Origin: Deltaproteobacteria bacterium
Lineage (GTDB): Bacteria > Desulfobacterota > BSN033 > UBA1163
Reading direction: 5' to 3'
NCBI GenBank assembly: GCA_020059605.1
Contig: JAGVBT010000134.1
Span: 1-40,812, forward strand
Length of the DNA stretch: 40,812 bases
The position numbers and the translations under genes are program-made. Numbering within the stretch: the stretch's first letter is position 1; every line of letters starts with the position of its first letter. A model generated the notes under the pieces. It did not search any database, was not told the origin of the DNA, and worked only from the letters and a program-made list of their open reading frames with translations. Shown one piece after another: positions 22,211 to 30,122 of this stretch.

Positions 22211-23866
22211 TTATTCACCCGCCTCAACCTCGGTCGAACCCGTAAGGGGCAATTGAATCTCAAATCTTGAACCTTGGTTCGGTTTACTCTCGATTTTGAT
22301 GGAGCCTCCGTGGGAGGTCACAATTCCATGGACAACAGGCAGTCCCAGACCGGTTCCCTGGCCGACGTCTTTCGTCGTAAAAAATGGAGTGAATATCTGC
22401 TTCATGACCTCTTCGTTCATGCCGATCCCCGTATCTTCAACGATGAGCGAGGTGTGTTCTTTGCCCGCAAGAGTCCGTATGGTCAATCTGCCGCCTGCCT
22501 GCATGGCGTGCAAAGCATTGATGATCAGATTGACAATCACTTGATTCAATTGTGCCGGATCCGCCGGGATCTCCGGCAAGCCGGGAGAAAGCGAACGGAT
22601 AATTTCAATGCCCTCCTTGGCACACCGGGTTTCAAAAAAATTGAGCCCTTCTTCGGCCAACTGATTCAAATTTACCTTTATCTTTCTTGGAGGTAATTTT
22701 CGTGCAAATATCAGGAGCTTCTTGACGACTTCCCGTGCATTCAAAGATGCCGTCAGGATCTTTTCGATGTCCGACTCCGCCTGTTGGGGCAGTCCAGGGC
22801 ATTTTTTGGCAAGCTGGGCAAAGCCCAGGATATTCCCAAGGGGCTCGTTCAGTTCATGGGCTACGCCCGCGGAAAGTTGTCCGATAGTGGCCAATCGGTC
22901 GGCATGCCGAAGCTGGTTTTCGAGTTTCGTTTTTTCCTGTTCAGCCTCTCTCCGCGTGATGATAATCGCCACCTCTCTTGCAACCGTATCCAGAAGATTT
23001 CGTTCCTCTCTCATAAAAGGGCCTTCATCGAGTTCCGGTCTTTCCTCCGTATAGAAAATCTCGACCCGTCCCCGTGTCTCTTTATGGACCACGATATCCG
23101 CAGACTCCTTCCATCTCCCCTCTCGGAACTGAGGGATTGAATAAGAATGGCCGTCCATGACGATCCGGGCGCAGGCAATCTCGGGGTAGAGCCAGGCGAA
23201 AGGGAGAAGTTCGACAATGCCACGCAAAATCCCTTCCAGCGTTATTCCAGGCTGGGAAACCAGGCGAGCGATACCGTATAGGCACGTCAGTTCCTTAACG
23301 CGTTCGCGTAAATCGATCTGGGCGTCCCGGTGTGCGGCGGCAATTCCAAGGCTCCGGGCAAGGCCTTCATAGCGTTCTATTTCCCCCTTTTTAAAGTAGT
23401 TCCTTACATTGCTTTTCAACTGCAACAGTCCGATCCTTTTTTGATTGATCGAGAGGGGGATCAGGAGAAGGGAGGAGTGTTGTTCATCCCCAGATAGTAT
23501 CGATTTAAAGGGTTCAACCTGGCCCCGGAGGATTTTATTACAAAGACGGATGAGCTCCGGATCATCCTCCGGCTCCGGGATGATCTCTCCGTCCGTATTT
23601 TGTGCGGAAGACCGGATTTCAAAAAGGAAGGTTTTTTGGGGATGGCGTTTCACCACGCTGCGGAAGTATTTACCATGGTCCTTCAGCCACATCTCAACCT
23701 CATCGGCCCCTGAAAAGTCGAGTATCATTCGAGAGACTTCCCGTTGGAAATGAGGCCTAAGAAACCCCTGGTTGGCAAGAAGTAGTATTTGATGGGATAG
23801 TGTTTGAAATTCTTTGGCCAACTTATGGAAGGAAACATTTCTATGGAGGTGTTTTGACCGATTCAT
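22211..23866 (-). CDS. Soluble sensor histidine kinase with two GAF-like domains
   Basis: A 551-residue kinase with no transmembrane segment. Two GAF-like sensor regions lie at about 25-180 and 190-310. Then comes a coiled helix and HisKA dimerisation domain with His337 in GVAHELNEPLGN, and the ATPase domain with N-box (NQVIVNLIINALHAM), G1 (DTGIGM) and G2 (GQGTGLGL). The stop codon abuts the start of the response regulator gene, so the two form one unit. The lack of membrane segments suggests a cytoplasmic signal, such as redox state or a small molecule. Cys195 and Cys232 in the second sensor region could matter, but nothing proves it. Confidence 0.94.
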   Translation of the reverse strand: MNRSKHLHRNVSFHKLAKEFQTLSHQILLLANQGFLRPHFQREVSRMILDFSGADEVEMWLKDHGKYFRSVVKRHPQKTFLFEIRSSAQNTDGEIIPEPEDDPELIRLCNKILRGQVEPFKSILSGDEQHSSLLLIPLSINQKRIGLLQLKSNVRNYFKKGEIERYEGLARSLGIAAAHRDAQIDLRERVKELTCLYGIARLVSQPGITLEGILRGIVELLPFAWLYPEIACARIVMDGHSYSIPQFREGRWKESADIVVHKETRGRVEIFYTEERPELDEGPFMREERNLLDTVAREVAIIITRREAEQEKTKLENQLRHADRLATIGQLSAGVAHELNEPLGNILGFAQLAKKCPGLPQQAESDIEKILTASLNAREVVKKLLIFARKLPPRKIKVNLNQLAEEGLNFFETRCAKEGIEIIRSLSPGLPEIPADPAQLNQVIVNLIINALHAMQAGGRLTIRTLAGKEHTSLIVEDTGIGMNEEVMKQIFTPFFTTKDVGQGTGLGLPVVHGIVTSHGGSIKIESKPNQGSRFEIQLPLTGSTEVEAGE

Positions 23867-24223
23867 CCAGATTGCGCTCTAAAGTGTAAATCATATTACC
23901 ATATCCATCCCTCAACTGGAAAGATGGCTCATTCAACAGACAGGATAATTTTATCTTAAATTTCGGACAAAAGAAAGGAGGAGGATGAGATTCATTCGAG
24001 GAGGTTCAAGATAGAATTTCCAGACCAATGGAAGATGACAGGGCTGATGGATTTCTCCATCCCTGAAAGGCTCAAGGCCGAAAAAGATAGAATTCTACAT
24101 TCTTTCGGAGCTTCACCGGCTTATTTCTGTTTCATGTCTTCAATAAGACAACCTGTTGCAAGAAATCAAGGCGGAAGGTCTCCCCCCTGATATGATGTCG
24201 ATTACTCCACCTGTCGTATAAAT
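23867..24223. other. 357-base gap without a supported gene
   Basis: This region separates the kinase gene (minus) from the 3' end of pntB (minus). On the plus strand a frame is open from 23960 to 24220 (86 codons) with two AGGAGG strings (near 23977 and 24000), but no start codon fits them except one giving a 9-residue peptide. The translated text (FKIEFPDQWKMTGLMDFSIP and after) matches no family I recognise. No clear terminator or promoter is seen. Confidence 0.4.
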
Positions 24224-25678
24224 TTATTGACTTATACCGGAATCGGCAGAGAGACCTCTTATCAGTTGACCGAGAGTGTCTTTTGCATCTCCCAGAAGCA
24301 AAATGGCATGGGTCTCCATATAAAGAGGATTCTCGACTCCTGAGTATCCAGGCTTATCATCAAAATTGCAGACCACGATGCTTTTGGCTTCATGGGTCAT
24401 TAGAATGGGCATTCCCGAGATTGGGGTTTCTTCCATACGGGTTGCTGCAGGGTTGACAACATCACATGCCCCGATGATAATGACCAGATCCGTCTCCTTG
24501 AATTCGTCATTGATTTCATTCATTTCGTAGAGCTTATCGTACGGGACCTCGGCTTCAGCCAGTAAGACATTCATATGTCCCGGCATCCTCCCAGCCACAG
24601 GGTGAATGGCAAACTTGACCTGTTTCCCAGACTGTTCAAGGAGATTAGCTAACTCCTTAACCTCAAACTGGGCCTGAGCGAGCGCCATACCGTATCCGGG
24701 AACGATAATCACCCGTTTTGCTTCCTTAGCGGTCTCAATGGCCACAGAAAATGGATCTTTCTTCAATGCCTCTTTGGAAAGAGATCCCTCGTCCACCATT
24801 GAAGTGGCTGGCTCAGGTAGCGTCCCATCCTTTGCAATCATTTGATCTTGATTTGTCGGTTTTCCCTGAGATCCTGCAAGAATCCTAAGAAAATTTCGAT
24901 TCATGGCCCTGCACATGACGAGGGTGAGAATCGACCCGGAAGCAGCAACCGTCGCACCACAGGCGACAAGGAGGCGATTCTCGATAATTACGCCACAAAA
25001 AGCGGCAGCAAAACCTGCCGTAGCATTAAGAAAAGAGATCAGAACCGGCATATCGGCACCGCCGATTCGAATAGAGAAAACAACGCCCAAGAGAGTGGAA
25101 AGTATGACCAATATGACGAGATAGTAAATCCCCCCCTGTCCTTCAGAGTGAGCCGAGGCAGTGCCGGAGAAGATAATTATTAAAACCATGATGACGGCGG
25201 TCCACCAATTATGATTTGGCAACAGCCATGGTGTTTGCCTCACCACATTGGAAAGCTTCCCACTGGCAATCATACTTCCACTGAAGGTCATTGCGCCGAT
25301 GACCAGTCCCAGGAGCCCCGAAACCTTTCCGATGGATATTCCTGGAGTGACATACCTTGTCAATTCGACAAATGAAACCAGAAAAGCCGCAATACCTCCA
25401 GCCCCATGCTGGAAGGCCACCATTGCCGGAATTTGAATCATATTGACTCTCATGGCGATTCGCCAGCCCACCACGGAACCAGCCATCAAAGCAATCATCA
25501 CAATGTGAGGTTCGAGAATCCTATGCTTCATGACAATCGCGATTCCAGCCAAGGCCAATGCCAAGGCCGCTGTGAGATTGCCTCTTCGCGCACTCTTGGG
25601 CGCTTTGAACTGACCAATTCCCAGCAGAAAAATAAGGATGATCGCGAAGTCAATTAAGAGACTGAACCAGAAATTCAT
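24224..25678 (-). CDS. pntB: NAD(P) transhydrogenase beta subunit
   Basis: A 484-residue PntB (E. coli 462) of the proton-translocating transhydrogenase that couples NADH-NADPH hydride exchange to the membrane potential. Residues 1-280 hold about nine membrane segments (MNFWFSLLIDFAIILIFLLG onward); residues 305-484 are the NADP-binding dIII domain, with VIIVPGYGMALAQAQ, HPVAGRMPGHMNVLLAEA, GACDVVNPAA and VCNFDDKPGYSGVENPLY. I chose ATG at 25678 because GAAAGGAGAATATTCG lies just upstream; a longer in-frame start would add a hydrophilic tail before the first membrane span. It is the last gene of pntA1-pntA2-pntB. Confidence 0.96.
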   Translation of the reverse strand: MNFWFSLLIDFAIILIFLLGIGQFKAPKSARRGNLTAALALALAGIAIVMKHRILEPHIVMIALMAGSVVGWRIAMRVNMIQIPAMVAFQHGAGGIAAFLVSFVELTRYVTPGISIGKVSGLLGLVIGAMTFSGSMIASGKLSNVVRQTPWLLPNHNWWTAVIMVLIIIFSGTASAHSEGQGGIYYLVILVILSTLLGVVFSIRIGGADMPVLISFLNATAGFAAAFCGVIIENRLLVACGATVAASGSILTLVMCRAMNRNFLRILAGSQGKPTNQDQMIAKDGTLPEPATSMVDEGSLSKEALKKDPFSVAIETAKEAKRVIIVPGYGMALAQAQFEVKELANLLEQSGKQVKFAIHPVAGRMPGHMNVLLAEAEVPYDKLYEMNEINDEFKETDLVIIIGACDVVNPAATRMEETPISGMPILMTHEAKSIVVCNFDDKPGYSGVENPLYMETHAILLLGDAKDTLGQLIRGLSADSGISQ

Positions 25679-25755
25679 CGAATATTCTCCTTTCGTTACC
25701 ACTCCCGGGAAACCACTCTTACGACCTTGAGCAGCCCAACATTGAAGGCATTCTT

Positions 25756-26034
25756 TCAATCTTTTTTGAATAGCTTAAGCATCCGGTCAGTGATGACGAA
25801 GCCCCCTACCACATTGAATACAGCCATCCCTATGGCTATTGCCCCCAATATTTTCTGAGGGGCATCAGATGTAACAGTAAACAGGAGAAGGGCCCCAAGG
25901 ATGGTTACCGCCGAGATCGCATTTGTCATAGACATCAATGGAGTATGCAATAATGGCGGAACACGTGAGATTAGGAAGTACCCGATTAGGAATGAAACGA
26001 CAAAAACGGATAGCAGAATCATCAGTATAGTCAT
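25756..26034 (-). CDS. pntA2: NAD(P) transhydrogenase alpha subunit, membrane part
   Basis: A 92-residue protein equal to the C-terminal membrane domain of E. coli PntA. It has three hydrophobic spans (ILMILLSVFVVSFLIGYFLI, TNAISAVTILGALLLFTV, ILGAIAIGMAVFNVVGGFVI) and the conserved HTPLMSMTNAISAV. In many bacteria the alpha subunit is split into two genes, as here. It lies between pntA1 and pntB with all three in the same direction. Confidence 0.95.
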   Translation of the reverse strand: MTILMILLSVFVVSFLIGYFLISRVPPLLHTPLMSMTNAISAVTILGALLLFTVTSDAPQKILGAIAIGMAVFNVVGGFVITDRMLKLFKKD

Positions 26035-26103
26035 GGGTTCTTCATCCTCCGGTTGAATAGTATCTATCGGACTTGATTTTGCTGGACCTCAAAGGCTGAT
26101 TTG

Positions 26104-27279
26104 TTAGGGTTCCGATGTGGTCCCATTCAGGGCCTTGAGAACGCCCTCATAAAGAATTTTACCTTGATATGTGACCAGAGAATTTTGAACGATTTCGTCC
26201 TCCAGGTCGAGATCGTTTAAGCCATTTTTAAATAGGTTTTTTACATAATGATAAATATTATTGGCATAAAGCCAGGTGGCATGGACAGGAATTCTGCCAG
26301 GAATATTTTGCAGGCCACAGATCAAAACTCCGTGCTTAATTATGTCAGTACCCGCTTCTGTAGATATGCAGTTCCCTCCCTGATCAATCGATACATCCAC
26401 AATGACAGAGCCAGGTTTCATCCTGACAAGCATTTCTTCTGTAACCAGAATGGGGGCGACTTCACCCGGCACTAAGGCGCTTAAGATGACTACGTCAGCC
26501 TCTTGCACTAAAGGGCTGAGGACGGCTCGTTCCTTTTCCAACCAATCGCTGGGAAGAGCTTTGGCATAGCCCCATTTCCCAATAGACAATTGTTCAGGTG
26601 CCTCAAAACCCCCGATCTTTGCCCCTAAACTCATGGCTCCCTTCCTCGCGTCTTCACGAATATCTACAGCCGTCGTGACGCCACCGAGTCTTTTGATGGT
26701 GGCTAAGGCCTGAAGGCCCACGACACCGATACCGACTACCAAAAAATTTGCCGGTTTTATTGATCCTATGGCAGTGGTGATCATAGGAACAAACTTTGGC
26801 AGATAGCTGGCGGCGATGAGGACGGATTTGTAACCGGTTACTGTACTCATGGAGGTGAGGGCATCCATGGTCTGGGCACGGGATATACGCGGAATGCCAT
26901 CCATCGTGAATGAGGTGATCCCTTTGTCTCTTAATTTTTGGATCATTTCATGATTCGAGGGAGCTGCCGGGTGCAGAAAGGTGATCAGAATGCTTTTCTC
27001 TTTCATTAATTCTATTTCATGCCTCCCGGACTTTTCATTGTACAGGGGCTGTTTCACTTTCAGGATGACATCTGCATTCTGATACAAGGATTCAGCGTCC
27101 GGCATGATCCTCGCGCCGGCTTTTTCATATTCCAGATCTTCACAGTGAATGCCCTCGCCGGCAGATGTTTCTACCAAAACGTTAAAACCCATCTTGATGA
27201 ATTTTGGGACTGTTTCAGGTATTGCTGCAATCCTTTTCTCCTCGAGCATAATTTCTTTTGGAATTCCAATGTTCATCAT
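26104..27279 (-). CDS. pntA1: NAD(P) transhydrogenase alpha subunit, NAD-binding part
   Basis: A 391-residue dI domain protein homologous to alanine dehydrogenase and the soluble half of PntA. Landmarks are MNIGIPKEIMLEEKRIAAIP, DVILKVKQPL, the RISRAQTMDALTSMSTVTGY segment, the NAD-binding GIGVVGLQALATIKRLG, and VIVDVSIDQGGNC. It binds NAD(H) at the cytoplasmic face. A ribosome site GGAGGTAG precedes two adjacent ATG codons; the first is used here. Its upstream side abuts the 168-bp GC-rich element. Confidence 0.95.
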   Translation of the reverse strand: MMNIGIPKEIMLEEKRIAAIPETVPKFIKMGFNVLVETSAGEGIHCEDLEYEKAGARIMPDAESLYQNADVILKVKQPLYNEKSGRHEIELMKEKSILITFLHPAAPSNHEMIQKLRDKGITSFTMDGIPRISRAQTMDALTSMSTVTGYKSVLIAASYLPKFVPMITTAIGSIKPANFLVVGIGVVGLQALATIKRLGGVTTAVDIREDARKGAMSLGAKIGGFEAPEQLSIGKWGYAKALPSDWLEKERAVLSPLVQEADVVILSALVPGEVAPILVTEEMLVRMKPGSVIVDVSIDQGGNCISTEAGTDIIKHGVLICGLQNIPGRIPVHATWLYANNIYHYVKNLFKNGLNDLDLEDEIVQNSLVTYQGKILYEGVLKALNGTTSEP

Positions 27280-27297
27280 CTACCTCCATTCCTGTTT

Positions 27298-27465
27298 ACC
27301 CCGGTAGAAATAACCCGCTGCGCCAGCGCTTGCGCGGCGAATGCCCTGCCTGCGTGGTCGGAGCCACTCCCGCCGTGCTCGCGCACCCCGCCTGAGGCGG
27401 GGCAGATCGGCGCGGCGAAGGCCCGCTCGGTTTCGAGTCGCAACGACTGGAATTTCTAACGGGGT
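27298..27465. mobile_element. MITE-like GC-rich element with 14-bp terminal inverted repeats
   Basis: ACCCCGGTAGAAAT at 27298-27311 and ATTTCTAACGGGGT at 27452-27465 are inverted terminal repeats agreeing at 13 of 14 bases. The 168-bp interior is far richer in G+C than its neighbours and contains a perfect 7-bp stem CCCCGCC-TGA-GGCGGGG (27386-27402) and other small palindromes. No transposase frame is present. The element ends exactly at the stop codon of the next gene (27466), and no clear target duplication is visible. It fits a non-autonomous palindromic element. Confidence 0.65.
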
Positions 27466-27951
27466 TTACTTGGGGGTTGATTCTTCTCCATAGGTTTTAC
27501 CTTCTCTGACGATCTCGATCTCCCACTTCGCCTTGATGGAATTCAATGATTTCGTGACGGCTTCATGAAAAATGGGTGGTTCTGGTGACTTCAACATGTC
27601 CACCATCTTACGGACAATTAAAGTCGGATTAAGGTTGTGATCATGTTTACGATCTTGCGGTATCCGAGGAACCAAACATTCCAGGGTCTCCAGAGCGAGT
27701 ACTCTCGCATCTAGGTAGATGTTTGGATCCGTCATGATCCTCGATACCTCCAAAAGGAATTCATTGGAAGGCTGACTTATTTCTTTTGCGTCCTCCAGGA
27801 CTCTTTCAAGGAGCCTCCAATTTTGCCCATACCTTAATATCCTTGCCAGTCCATTTTGGTGCTCATCCAGTTTTATCGATTCTTTTAGACTGTCGAGAAC
27901 TTCCAGAACCTTGTCCCATTCCATTAGATTTCCGAAGATATCCGAATTCAA
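27466..27951 (-). CDS. Hypothetical helical protein (HEAT-like)
   Basis: A 161-residue protein I do not recognise. The composition and spacing of Leu and Ile suggest a string of helices, as in HEAT or ARM repeats (for example YLDARVLALETLECLVPRI and IVRKMVDMLKSPEPPIFHEA). There is no signal peptide, membrane span or Cys motif. It follows the universal-stress-like gene in the same direction and precedes pntA1, with the GC-rich element in between. A scaffold or partner-binding role would fit, but nothing shows it. Confidence 0.6.
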   Translation of the reverse strand: MNSDIFGNLMEWDKVLEVLDSLKESIKLDEHQNGLARILRYGQNWRLLERVLEDAKEISQPSNEFLLEVSRIMTDPNIYLDARVLALETLECLVPRIPQDRKHDHNLNPTLIVRKMVDMLKSPEPPIFHEAVTKSLNSIKAKWEIEIVREGKTYGEESTPK

Positions 27952-28164
27952 AGTGAATCCCCCCTTTATTTTATGGATTTTCCCTTTAGAAAAATATGAC
28001 CAAATCGGTTGAACTTAACCTTAATTGTTTTATTCGTTGAAGAAGGGTCTATCAAATGTCTACATCGGGGGTAAACCATTCTATGGGTTAGAGCCCCGAT
28101 CATCATGGCTAAAAATAGGATCCGCCGCTTTCTCCAATCTATTTGGATTGAATTCATAAATTTA

Positions 28165-28632
28165 TCATGAGTTTCGGAGGTTGAGAGGTGGACAAGATGT
28201 TTCCTCATCAAAATTAATCACCAAAATGGGACACTTCAATCTAGAGATGACATCAGAACATAATCCACAACTTGCCTCATCCTTTCTCCACATTTTAAGA
28301 AATTCACCCTGAAGAATAACCAGATGACGAATCCCATCCTTTATCTCATTAAAAACCATCTCCCAAGGAGGAATGGTGATTACCTCGAAATCGTAAGGAA
28401 TGTCCATTCTGGTAAAGTAACTTTTTACCCTCTCCAAACATTCTTTTTCCTCTTTCACCCAATGGGTTAGGGTATTGAAGCCTAATCGCCCCTTAAAAAG
28501 ATCGGTGAGGTAGGAAACAAAGATGACCTTTACGGCCGGCTGGTCTTTCTGAATGAGCTGAAAGGCATCCCAAATTGATATCGAAGCATCCCTTGTTGCA
28601 CTGGCAATGATCAATATTTTAGAAATCATCAT
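28165..28632 (-). CDS. Universal-stress-protein-like protein (paralog 1)
   Basis: A 155-residue protein with the Rossmann-like pattern of the UspA fold: KILIIASATRD at the N-terminus, VKVIFVSYLTD as second strand, and CPILVINFD as last strand. The usual ATP-loop GxxG-x9-GS is not found; instead there is GEFLKMWRKDEASCGLC. It is clearly related to the protein at 30123-30554 (shared MDIP motif, ILQG.FL.. W and a final CP.LVIN). Its ATG overlaps the stop of the tiny zinc-ribbon gene (TAATG at 28630-28634). The function is unknown; a signalling or stress role is inferred from fold only. Confidence 0.7.
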   Translation of the reverse strand: MMISKILIIASATRDASISIWDAFQLIQKDQPAVKVIFVSYLTDLFKGRLGFNTLTHWVKEEKECLERVKSYFTRMDIPYDFEVITIPPWEMVFNEIKDGIRHLVILQGEFLKMWRKDEASCGLCSDVISRLKCPILVINFDEETSCPPLNLRNS

Positions 28633-28775
28633 TACGTATCCCCTTCAAGCCCGTCCTTTTCATAAGGGTAGGAAATGAGCTGGTTCCCGCAGTGATGGCA
28701 ATAAAAACCTCTATCAACTATCATCAGAATCTCCTTGGCCTTAGAAAAAGCATTCCTGCAGATTGGACACTCCAA
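28632..28775 (-). CDS. Tiny zinc-ribbon protein (47 residues)
   Basis: A short frame starting at TTG (28775) with GAGAGGGA upstream reads MECPICRNAFSKAKE and ends at TAA overlapping the ATG of the next gene by one base. It has two metal-binding pairs, Cys3-x2-Cys6 (CPIC) and Cys-x2-Cys in FYCHHCGNQL, as in a zinc ribbon. The tight coupling to the stress-like gene and the intact Cys pairs argue that it is real, despite its size and rare start codon. It probably works with its neighbours as a small regulatory or redox protein. Confidence 0.6.
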   Translation of the reverse strand: MECPICRNAFSKAKEILMIVDRGFYCHHCGNQLISYPYEKDGLEGDT

Positions 28776-28793
28776 CTTTCTTCCCTCTCTTAA

Positions 28794-29015
28794 TCAGGAA
28801 AATCCAAAAAGTTTTTTAAAAAACCGAAGCCACCGATTTGTTTCCTTCCAATTCAATGTTTTAAGTTTATACATGGGGCACTCTTGATATGCAGAAATCG
28901 ATAGACAGAACATTTTTAAATGGGCCGAACTCGGGGCATAGCCAAGCCGCTCCCTGGGGCCGCAAACTTTTAAAGGATTCCCCGAAGTCAAACCCAGATA
29001 AAGAGTGCAGGGCAT
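28794..29015 (-). CDS. Small Cys protein with YxPSxxH-x4-C-x8-CPxY pattern
   Basis: A 73-residue protein with four cysteines, at 3, 18, 37 and 46, arranged as CGPRERLGYAPSSAHLKMFC then AYQECPMY. I have the impression of having met this pattern (Tyr-Pro-Ser, His, Cys, then CPxY) in small uncharacterised proteins of Desulfobacterota, but cannot name a family. The last 20 residues are basic and aromatic (WLRFFKKLFGF) and could touch the membrane. It begins 5 bases after the receiver gene stop, so it is probably co-translated with it. Confidence 0.55.
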   Translation of the reverse strand: MPCTLYLGLTSGNPLKVCGPRERLGYAPSSAHLKMFCLSISAYQECPMYKLKTLNWKETNRWLRFFKKLFGFS

Positions 29016-29020
29016 GACAT

Positions 29021-29422
29021 TTAACCTCCTAAAATTCTCTCTATGGATGAAAACATCTCGTCAATATCGAACGGTTTCACGTAGTAGGCCGCGACTTCAT
29101 TCTTTTTCCTTTTTTCAGGATAAAGATGGGGAAAAGCCGTCATCACGATGATGGGAACGTCTTTCATGTTTTGGCGGATGAATTTGATCAGATCAGTCCC
29201 TGAAAAAGAAGGCATCATTATGTCTGTAAGGACTAGAGCCGGCTTTTCTGCTTTCAGCCTCTCGATAGCTTCGAAACCATCTTTGGCCACCCAGACTTGA
29301 AATCCCCTTCCGACAAAGAACCTTTTCAATATGTAAAGAATTGTTTCGTCATCATCGACGATCAATATCTTTTTCTTATTTTTGTGAAAGTCGTCTGTCG
29401 CTTTTGAGGATTCTTCTTCCAA
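29021..29422 (-). CDS. Stand-alone receiver-domain response regulator
   Basis: A 133-residue CheY-like protein: acidic pair in ILIVDDDE, phospho-acceptor Asp67 in LVLTDIMMP, Thr95 in VMTAF and Lys116 in YYVKPFD. There is no output domain. A 16-residue hydrophilic N-terminal lead comes before the fold. The start at 29422 overlaps the end of the PTS IIA-like gene by 47 bases; no other suitable start exists before the conserved core. The matching kinase is not adjacent. It may signal by protein contact with neighbours in this cluster. Confidence 0.9.
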   Translation of the reverse strand: MEEESSKATDDFHKNKKKILIVDDDETILYILKRFFVGRGFQVWVAKDGFEAIERLKAEKPALVLTDIMMPSFSGTDLIKFIRQNMKDVPIIVMTAFPHLYPEKRKKNEVAAYYVKPFDIDEMFSSIERILGG

Positions 29423-29804
29423 AGGTGCCCCTCTCCTCTAATAAATCTCTTGCAATGACGATATTTCTGATGCCTGAGCGTTGGATTAGTTTTGCTAAAC
29501 CCGACAGACTCTTGTCTTCCCTCTTGTTCCAAAAAGTTAAGATCATGGGAAGATTGACTCCTATGACCACATCAATTTTTTCACTGTTTAAAAATGAGAA
29601 TGCGATGTTTGATGGAGAACCTCCGAAAAGATCGGTCAGAAGAAGGACGCCATCTCCTCGAGACACTTGTTTAATGGCATCCGAAATTCTCTTCCTCGCT
29701 TCAAAGGCATTCGTTTCACCATCGACTGAAACCGCAGTGATGCCTTCAATTTTTCCGACAATATACTCTGCTGTCGCAATCAATTTAACGAAGACCCCAG
29801 TCAT
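29376..29804 (-). CDS. PTS mannose-type IIA-like protein lacking the phosphorylation histidine
   Basis: A 142-residue protein of the mannose/fructose EIIA (PF03610-type) fold: TAEYIVGKIEGITAVSVDGE, DGVLLLTDLFGGSPSNIAFS and VIGVNLPMIL are typical. The family normally begins with a strand leading into THG, whose His is phosphorylated. Here the text goes MTGVFV directly to KLIATAEYIVG, as if seven or so residues including that His were lost in frame. No upstream start restores it. It cannot work as an ordinary phosphocarrier; it may be a regulator or a recent loss. It overlaps the receiver gene by 47 bases. Confidence 0.8.
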   Translation of the reverse strand: MTGVFVKLIATAEYIVGKIEGITAVSVDGETNAFEARKRISDAIKQVSRGDGVLLLTDLFGGSPSNIAFSFLNSEKIDVVIGVNLPMILTFWNKREDKSLSGLAKLIQRSGIRNIVIARDLLEERGTFGRRILKSDRRLSQK

Positions 29805-29868
29805 CCCCTCACTCCATCCGTTTCTGGCGGATCCATCCCTTTTTATTCATTGAAGGTGAGTAGTTTAG

Positions 29869-30063
29869 TCAGATTTGAATTTTTAATCTGTCATAGAATG
29901 TACCCGTAACATCCTTCATGAAATTAAGAATCCTTCTTTGCAATCGGTAATAAAAGATCAGAAAAATAAACCTCAACCGGACAAGCAGAAGGTATGATGA
30001 CCACACTGCTTTGTTGAAGAACCATCCTCTTCTAATAAGGAAAGATAAGAATGACATGTTCAT
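29869..30063 (-). CDS. Possible small basic protein (64 residues)
   Basis: This frame begins MNMSFLSFLIRRGWFF after a purine-rich GGGAAGGG. It carries a hydrophobic and arginine-rich stretch (YLLLVRLRFIFLIFYYRLQRR) that could be an amphipathic or membrane-bound helix. It lies in the same direction between stress-like paralog 2 and the PTS-like gene. I recognise no family, and a chance frame is quite possible. Confidence 0.3.
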   Translation of the reverse strand: MNMSFLSFLIRRGWFFNKAVWSSYLLLVRLRFIFLIFYYRLQRRILNFMKDVTGTFYDRLKIQI

Positions 30064-30122
30064 CTTAAACCCTTCCCCTAAATCGCCGAACAAGAATAGC
30101 CTCAAGACAGCGTTGTCTCCTT

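Noticed and set aside
23960..24220. 86-codon plus-strand open frame with AGGAGG strings between the kinase and pntB.
   Set aside because: No start codon fits the ribosome-like sites, and the text shows no family I know; a faint likeness of MDFSIP to acyl-CoA dehydrogenase starts was too weak to use.
27966..28211. 81-codon minus-strand frame downstream of stress-like paralog 1.
   Set aside because: It overlaps the end of the paralog by 47 bases out of frame, has poor composition and no ribosome site; probably chance.
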